From positions 5,331,001 to 5,395,000 of the forward strand of contig NZ_LT629689.1 in assembly GCF_900102035.1 (NCBI RefSeq): 64,000 bases of DNA, given 5' to 3'. Source of the stretch: Pseudomonas extremaustralis (lineage in GTDB: Bacteria > Pseudomonadota > Gammaproteobacteria > Pseudomonadales > Pseudomonadaceae). Below are positions 59,564 through 64,000 of this stretch, one piece after another (the first letter of the stretch is position 1; every line of letters starts with the position of its first letter). The notes beneath the pieces are model-generated. The model was given only the letters and a program-made list of their open reading frames with translations, was not told the DNA's origin and did no database searches. Both the position numbers and the translations under genes were made by a program.

Positions 59564-60508
59564 TTATTTGCTGGTCAGTTGCAGGTTGGCGGCAGCCGGT
59601 TTGCCGTCGAAGGTGGTCACGCCTTCGAGCCAGCGCGCCTGGTCTTGCGGGTGATCCTTGAGCCACTGCCTGGCGGACTCGAAGGCGTCCTTGTGATCCA
59701 GCAACGGCTGCATCATTCGGCTCTCATCGGCGGCGGTGAAGGTCAGGTTGGTCAGCAGCTTGTGGATGTTGGGGCACTGCTGGGCATAGGTCGGCGTGGT
59801 GACGGTCCAGACGGTGGCCATGCCTTCGTTCGGGCCCAGGGCATTGTCGCTGCCGGTGAGGTAAGTCATGGCGATGTTGACGTTCATCGGATGCGGCGCC
59901 CAGCCGAAGAACACCACGGCTTCCTTGCGCCGCACCGCACGGTCGACGGCGGCGAGCATGCCGGCTTCGCTGGACTCCACCAACTGGAACTTGCCCAGGC
60001 CGAACTGGTTCTTGGCGATCATCGCCTTGATCTGGGTATTGGCGCCCGAGCCTGGCTCGATGCCGTAGATCTTGCCGCCCAGTTCTTTCTCGAACCTGGC
60101 GATGTCGGCGAAGGTTTTCAGGCCCTTGTCCGCCAGGTACGTCGGCACGGCGAGGGTGGCGCGGGCGTCTTCCAGGCTCGGTTTGTCGAGGACTTTGACT
60201 TGCCCTGCGTCGACGAACGGCGTGATGGTCTGGGTCATCAACGGGTTCCAGTAGCCGAGGAACAGGTCCAGGCGCTGGTCGCGGATGCCGGCGAAGATGA
60301 TTTGCTGGGAGGCGCTGGTCTGTTTGGTCTTGTAGCCGAGGCCGTCGAGCAACACTTGGGTCATGGCGCTGGTGGCGATTACGTCGGTCCAGTTCACCAC
60401 GCCCATGCGCACGTTCTGGCAGGATGGCGCGTCGGCCGCCAGGACATTCGTACTCAAGATGGCGCTGGCGCTGAGTGCGAGCACGCAGCGGCGGATCAGT
60501 CGATTCAT
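59564..60508 (-). CDS. caiX: Carnitine-binding periplasmic protein
   Basis: 314-aa OpuAC-type binding protein with signal peptide MNRLIRRCVLALSASAILST. Mature features parallel CbcX: SCQNVRMGVVNWTDVIATSA, FGWAPHPMNVNIAMTYLTGS, LGPNEGMATVW. No permease of its own; by analogy with P. aeruginosa it should use CbcWV. First gene of the carnitine operon. Confidence 0.92.
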   Translation of the reverse strand: MNRLIRRCVLALSASAILSTNVLAADAPSCQNVRMGVVNWTDVIATSAMTQVLLDGLGYKTKQTSASQQIIFAGIRDQRLDLFLGYWNPLMTQTITPFVDAGQVKVLDKPSLEDARATLAVPTYLADKGLKTFADIARFEKELGGKIYGIEPGSGANTQIKAMIAKNQFGLGKFQLVESSEAGMLAAVDRAVRRKEAVVFFGWAPHPMNVNIAMTYLTGSDNALGPNEGMATVWTVTTPTYAQQCPNIHKLLTNLTFTAADESRMMQPLLDHKDAFESARQWLKDHPQDQARWLEGVTTFDGKPAAANLQLTSK

Positions 60509-60602
60509 GGAGGTTCCCTCGGCAGGTCGTTATTGTGGGGGCCGGCGTCTTTGTGCGCCGTGGGATCACGTTACGCAGCTTGAGGGGCGACAAAACGCAC
60601 GG

Positions 60603-60637
60603 CGGCGACCCGCTCTTGCACTGCAGCGACCTGTCCT
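60603..60637. promoter_or_regulatory. Direct repeat with 21-bp period, candidate CdhR site
   Basis: GCGACC occurs at 60605-60610 and 60626-60631, with 10 of 14 positions around it agreeing between copies. It lies in the divergent caiX-cdhR gap and fits a dimeric AraC site. Confidence 0.5.
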
Positions 60638-60701
60638 CTTGAATCCGTCCATGAACGGGAGTATCACAGGGCCACGCTGCCCGTCCTACGAGAGCGCCAC
60701 C

Positions 60702-61646
60702 ATGTCCCAGGATGTCCACTTTTTGCTGATGCCGGGCTTCTCGGCCATCGGCTTTATCTCGGCGCTCGAACCGCTGCGGGTGGCCAACCGTTTTCGCGGC
60801 GAGCTGTACCGCTGGCACATCTTGAGCGCCGACGGCGGCGCGGTGCTGGCGAGCAATGGCATGTCGGTCAACGCCGACGCGGCGCTGGAACCGCTGAAAA
60901 AAGGCGCGACCCTGCTGGTGGTGGCCGGCTTCGAGCCGCTGCAGTTCGCCACCCCCGCGCTGGAGCATTGGCTGCGTCGCCTCGACCATGACGGCGTGAC
61001 CCTCGGCGCCATCGACACCGGCGCCTGCATCCTCGCCGAAGCCGGCCTGCTCGACGGCCATCGCCTGACCCTGCACTGGGAAGCCATCGACGCCTTCAAG
61101 GAGTCCTACCCCCATCTGACGGTGACCCAGGAACTCTTCGAGATCGACCGCCGTCGCATCACCTGCGCCGGCGGCACCGCCTCCATCGACCTGATGCTCG
61201 ACCTGATCGCCCAGGCCCACGGCCCGGAGCTGGCGATCCAGGTTTCCGAACAATTCGTGCTGGGTCGCATCCGCCCGCGCAAGGACCACCAGCGCATGCA
61301 GATCGTCACGCGCTACGGCATCAACAACAAGAAACTGGTGCAGGTGATCGGCGAGATGGAACAGCACACCGAACCGCCCCTGAGCACCCTAGCCCTGGCT
61401 GACGCGATCAAGGTCACGCGGCGCCAGTTGGAGCGGCTGTTCCGCCTGCACCTGAACGACACGCCGAGCAACTTCTACCTCGGCCTGCGCCTGGAAAAAG
61501 CCCGGCAGTTATTGCGCCAGAGCGACATGAGCGTGCTGGAGGTGAGCATTGCGTGCGGGTTTGAGTCGCCGTCGTATTTCACCCGCAGCTATCGGGCGCG
61601 GTTTGCCAAGTGCCCACGGGAGGATCGGCGACGGGAGGTGGTTTGA
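60702..61646 (+). CDS. cdhR: CdhR, AraC-family activator of carnitine catabolism
   Basis: 314-aa GlxA-type regulator: DJ-1/PfpI-like domain (QDVHFLLMPGFSAIGFISAL, LLVVAGFEP, AIDTGACILAEAGLLDG) and C-terminal AraC domain (LADAIKVTRRQLERLFRLHL, LEVSIACGFESPSYFTRSYR). Start at 60702 because the longer in-frame reading overlaps caiX. Paralogue of GbdR in this window. Confidence 0.93.
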   Translation: MSQDVHFLLMPGFSAIGFISALEPLRVANRFRGELYRWHILSADGGAVLASNGMSVNADAALEPLKKGATLLVVAGFEPLQFATPALEHWLRRLDHDGVTLGAIDTGACILAEAGLLDGHRLTLHWEAIDAFKESYPHLTVTQELFEIDRRRITCAGGTASIDLMLDLIAQAHGPELAIQVSEQFVLGRIRPRKDHQRMQIVTRYGINNKKLVQVIGEMEQHTEPPLSTLALADAIKVTRRQLERLFRLHLNDTPSNFYLGLRLEKARQLLRQSDMSVLEVSIACGFESPSYFTRSYRARFAKCPREDRRREVV

Positions 61647-61652
61647 CCGGCG

Positions 61653-61710
61653 ATTATAGTCAATTATACTCACGACTATAATTTATAGTTCATTCAATAA
61701 TTGAGTATAA
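61653..61710. promoter_or_regulatory. Nested AT-rich palindromes upstream of an AAA ATPase
   Basis: ATTATAGTC (61653) pairs with GACTATAAT (61674); TTATACTCA (61664) pairs with TGAGTATAA (61702); and ACTATAA-T-TTATAGT (61675-61689) is a palindrome by itself. The overlapping repeats end 5 nt before the ATG. Confidence 0.7.
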
Positions 61711-61714
61711 AAGC

Positions 61715-62893
61715 ATGTCCAAGCCCAGCGGTTTTGTGTTCCGCCGCCCCGCGCTGGCAAGCAGTATTGCCGATGGCCTGGTGGGGGCCGGTTTGCAGGA
61801 TTTCACCTCCGGCCTGTTTCTCGCGGCGCCGCGTCGCACCGGCAAAAGTACCTTTATGCGCGAAGACCTGATCCCGCACTGCCAGGCCCGTGGCTGGCTG
61901 ACGGTGTATGTCGACCTGTGGGCCGACAAAGAAAAAGATCCCGCCGAGCTGATTTCCAGCGCGATTGCCGGGGCACTGGTGCCTTTCGAAAAGGGCATTC
62001 GCAAGCTGGCCAAGCAGGTCGGCATTGAAAAACTCAACTTCCTGCGCACCTTGTCCTGGGACTTCACCAAACCCCAGTTGCCCGTGGGAGCAACGCTCAC
62101 ACAGGCGTTGGAATTGCTTCACAGCGCCGCCGAGAAAACCGTGGTGCTGGTGATCGACGAAGCCCAGCACGCACTCACCAGCGAAGCGGGCATCAACGCC
62201 ATGTTTGCCCTCAAGGCCGCGCGCGACCAGCTCAACCAGGGTCGCGAAGGCGAGGGCAGCGGCCTGCACCTGGTGTTCACCGGGTCCAACCGCGACAAGC
62301 TCGCCCATTTGGTCCTGGGCAAAAGCCAGCCGTTCTTCGGGTCCAGCATCACGCCATTTCCGTTGCTGGGAAAAGAGTTCACCCAGGCGTACACCGCGCA
62401 CCTCAACGCCCACTTGGCCAAGACCAATCAATTCAATGCCGCCGACATTGATGAAGCGTTCGAGTTGGTGGGCCGGCGCCCGGAAATGCTGCGCACCATC
62501 GTGGGCGAAGTGGCGCTGGAGTTGGGCGAGGCGAGCCAACTCGGGCAACTGCTGCACAGCCGCGCCGAGCTGCTGCGCGCTGGCGTGTGGACCGAATTCG
62601 AAAGCGCCTGGAACGCCCTGACCTTGCCCCAACGAGCTGTATTGCAAGTGATGGTCGAGCGCTCACAAAGCAACGAACCGTTCGCACCGTTTACCGACAG
62701 CACCCTTACCGCAGTCAGCAAGGCCCTGGAGGACATGGGCAGCGATGCGGTTCCGGGCACCCAGACCATCCAGGCCTGCATCGATGCCCTGCGCGATAAG
62801 GAGCTTGTATGGAAATCGAGCCGGGGCGGGTATGCCCTGGAAGACAAAACCTTCGGCGACTGGCTGCTGCACAAGCGCCGTACGCTGGGCTAA
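61715..62893 (+). CDS. AAA ATPase of unknown role
   Basis: 392-aa P-loop protein. Walker A APRRTGKST (38-46), Walker B VVLVIDEAQHAL (Asp148/Glu149), sensor region HLVFTGSNRDK. C-terminal ~110 residues form a probable winged helix (LTLPQRAVLQVMVERSQSNE, TIQACIDALRDKELVWKSSR). Architecture recalls archaeal/bacterial STAND-type AAA ATPases. No SD is seen; the start is just after the palindromes. Role unclear; could be defence or regulation. Confidence 0.8.
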   Translation: MSKPSGFVFRRPALASSIADGLVGAGLQDFTSGLFLAAPRRTGKSTFMREDLIPHCQARGWLTVYVDLWADKEKDPAELISSAIAGALVPFEKGIRKLAKQVGIEKLNFLRTLSWDFTKPQLPVGATLTQALELLHSAAEKTVVLVIDEAQHALTSEAGINAMFALKAARDQLNQGREGEGSGLHLVFTGSNRDKLAHLVLGKSQPFFGSSITPFPLLGKEFTQAYTAHLNAHLAKTNQFNAADIDEAFELVGRRPEMLRTIVGEVALELGEASQLGQLLHSRAELLRAGVWTEFESAWNALTLPQRAVLQVMVERSQSNEPFAPFTDSTLTAVSKALEDMGSDAVPGTQTIQACIDALRDKELVWKSSRGGYALEDKTFGDWLLHKRRTLG

Positions 62894-62922
62894 AGACACC
62901 CCAAAACCCCGGTGGCAGAGGG

Positions 62923-63339
62923 TTATTTTTTCAGCAGGGCCGAACACGCAGCCTTGTAGGCCTCGTGCTGGTATTTGTTCAGCGTCGTCGGCAGCTCGAA
63001 ATTGTGCTTCTTGTACTGCGCATTGAGGGTCTGCGGCGACAGCAGCGTCACTTCAACCCCGTCGAGCAACTGAAACACCCCTTCAATCTTGAATGTCGTC
63101 GGCCCACCGGCGAATTCACCTTTCTTGCTGCGCTTCTTGATGGCGATGCGTTCGATGGCGTTGGCCTGCACAAACGCCTTCACCTGAGCGGCGAAGGCTT
63201 TGACGTTGGCGGCGTCATCGTCGTCTTCCAGGGCGATTTTCTTGCTGGCCAGGGCGACATGGCTCAGCGCCTGGTTATCCAGGGAGGCGACAGCGATGAT
63301 GGCTTCGCTGCCTTTGATTTCGATGCCGCAGGTTTTCAT
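62923..63339 (-). CDS. DUF3010 family protein
   Basis: 138-aa protein, MKTCGIEIKGSEAIIAVASL, IERIAIKKRSKKGEFAGGPT, FQLLDGVEVTLLSPQTLNAQ, as in the DUF3010 family (RNase-H-like fold). AAGG lies upstream of the ATG at 63339; the in-frame extension to 63420 is not supported. Function unknown. Confidence 0.87.
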   Translation of the reverse strand: MKTCGIEIKGSEAIIAVASLDNQALSHVALASKKIALEDDDDAANVKAFAAQVKAFVQANAIERIAIKKRSKKGEFAGGPTTFKIEGVFQLLDGVEVTLLSPQTLNAQYKKHNFELPTTLNKYQHEAYKAACSALLKK

Positions 63340-63379
63340 GAAAGGCCTTGGGTCCCGTGAAAGTGGCGGGGATTGTCGC

Positions 63380-63781
63380 TTATTCCTGCCCGATCGACTC
63401 CAGAAACTCCGACCGCTCATCGCTCATCCGCGCCAGGCAGTCGTTCAGCTCGATGGCATAGGCCTTGGTCCCCGTCACCGCCGGGAAGGTGTCCACCGCG
63501 CAATCGGCGTCGCGCAGTTTTTCCCACTTCTGCTGGGCATCCTTCAGACGGGCGGTAATGTCCGCCAGTTTTGACTTGTCGCTGCCATAGGTCGAACCCA
63601 TGCGTTCGAGCAGCCCTTGATAGTTATCCTTGAGCAATTGCTCGGCGGTGGTTTTGTTGTAGGTGGCGCATTCCAGGGTTTGCTTGTCGTTTTCGATGCC
63701 GTCGCACGGCGTGCTGTCGGTGTCTTCGGCGGCGTGGACGCCGGTTGCGATGAGTGCCAAAGCCAGGAAAATCGATTTCAT
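63380..63781 (-). CDS. LprI/DUF1311-family periplasmic protein
   Basis: 133-aa secreted protein: signal peptide MKSIFLALALIATGVHA, cleavage after ALA-type site; cysteines in STPCDGIEND, LECATYN, DADCAVD and ELNDCLARM form the DUF1311 pattern, seen in the lysozyme inhibitor LprI. NYQGLLERMGSTYGSD is in the middle. An inhibitor role is possible but not shown. Confidence 0.85.
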   Translation of the reverse strand: MKSIFLALALIATGVHAAEDTDSTPCDGIENDKQTLECATYNKTTAEQLLKDNYQGLLERMGSTYGSDKSKLADITARLKDAQQKWEKLRDADCAVDTFPAVTGTKAYAIELNDCLARMSDERSEFLESIGQE

Positions 63782-64000
63782 TGCGCCGTCTCATATCGGT
63801 GGATGCGTGAATTCTGGCTCAAGCGTAAGACAAAGAACAGTCGCCAGACAGACGTGTCTTAGCGACCTTCGTCGCGGATTGACGCTTTCGGCAATTCCCC
63901 TGTCGTTTTTGCACCCGGTCCGGTCGGCCCCTGGGCATATGCTGGCCCCAAAGCGCCGGCAGACGATTCGGCGCATGAATCGCCAATAAGGGGACGCCTG
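63782..64000. other. Right edge, no gene seen
   Basis: 219 bp without a clear feature. The final AAGGGGACGCCTG resembles a ribosome site, so a gene may begin just outside the window. Confidence 0.45.

Overview
The window is a chromosomal segment of a fluorescent Pseudomonas, most likely of the P. fluorescens group. The DNA is GC-rich. The gene order follows known P. aeruginosa blocks: bioA / cytochrome b561-YceI / rhlE-type helicase / metF / ahcY, then ArsR-methyltransferase-metK / tkt / epd / pgk / fba, then betIBA / cbcXWV / sdaB / gbdR / carnitine genes. Intergenic gaps carry many REP/BIME palindromes typical of this group. No rRNA, tRNA, CRISPR array or prophage was seen.

Layout. 1-9 kb: biotin (bioA, cut by the left edge), a cytochrome b561-YceI pair, an RhlE-type RNA helicase, a solute-binding protein, metF, and ahcY behind a SAH riboswitch with a clear promoter. 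9-15 kb: a hotdog thioesterase, an orphan ExoU-like patatin phospholipase, an FNT channel, a MAPEG protein, MltA, a lipoprotein cytochrome c' and a DUF1090 protein. 15-25.5 kb: LigB, metK, an ArsR-SAM-methyltransferase fusion with a perfect palindrome upstream, and the central carbon genes tkt-epd-pgk-(two lipoproteins)-fba. 25.5-34 kb: a small protein behind a ~240-nt structured leader RNA, a PL7 alginate lyase, a REC-PAS-GGDEF-EAL protein with a degenerate EAL domain, a YgjP-like peptidase, a GNAT enzyme, another binding protein and YccS. 34-42 kb: a YhiN-type flavoprotein, DbpA, an MFS exporter, an RhlA-like enzyme without rhlB, and a TldE/TldD-like pair. 42.4-43.6 kb: an IS110-family element inserted precisely into a REP sequence, with a probable bridge RNA.

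43.6-61.6 kb is a quaternary-amine catabolic island. BetA and BetB oxidise choline to glycine betaine under BetI. CbcXWV imports choline, betaine and carnitine. CaiX and CdhC-CdhA-CdhB convert carnitine to glycine betaine under CdhR. GbdR senses betaine and dimethylglycine, and SdaB deaminates the serine made downstream. Candidate regulatory sites are visible: a 20-bp BetI palindrome, two 21-bp-spaced AraC-type direct repeats, and a sigma-54-like promoter before gbdR. Between gbdR and cdhB lies an AT-richer, translationally coupled two-gene module, an SMC/ABC-like ATPase plus an HNH-like protein. It resembles an anti-phage defence pair and is the best candidate for an undescribed system. The window ends with an AAA ATPase gene under nested AT-rich palindromes, a DUF3010 protein and an LprI-like protein.
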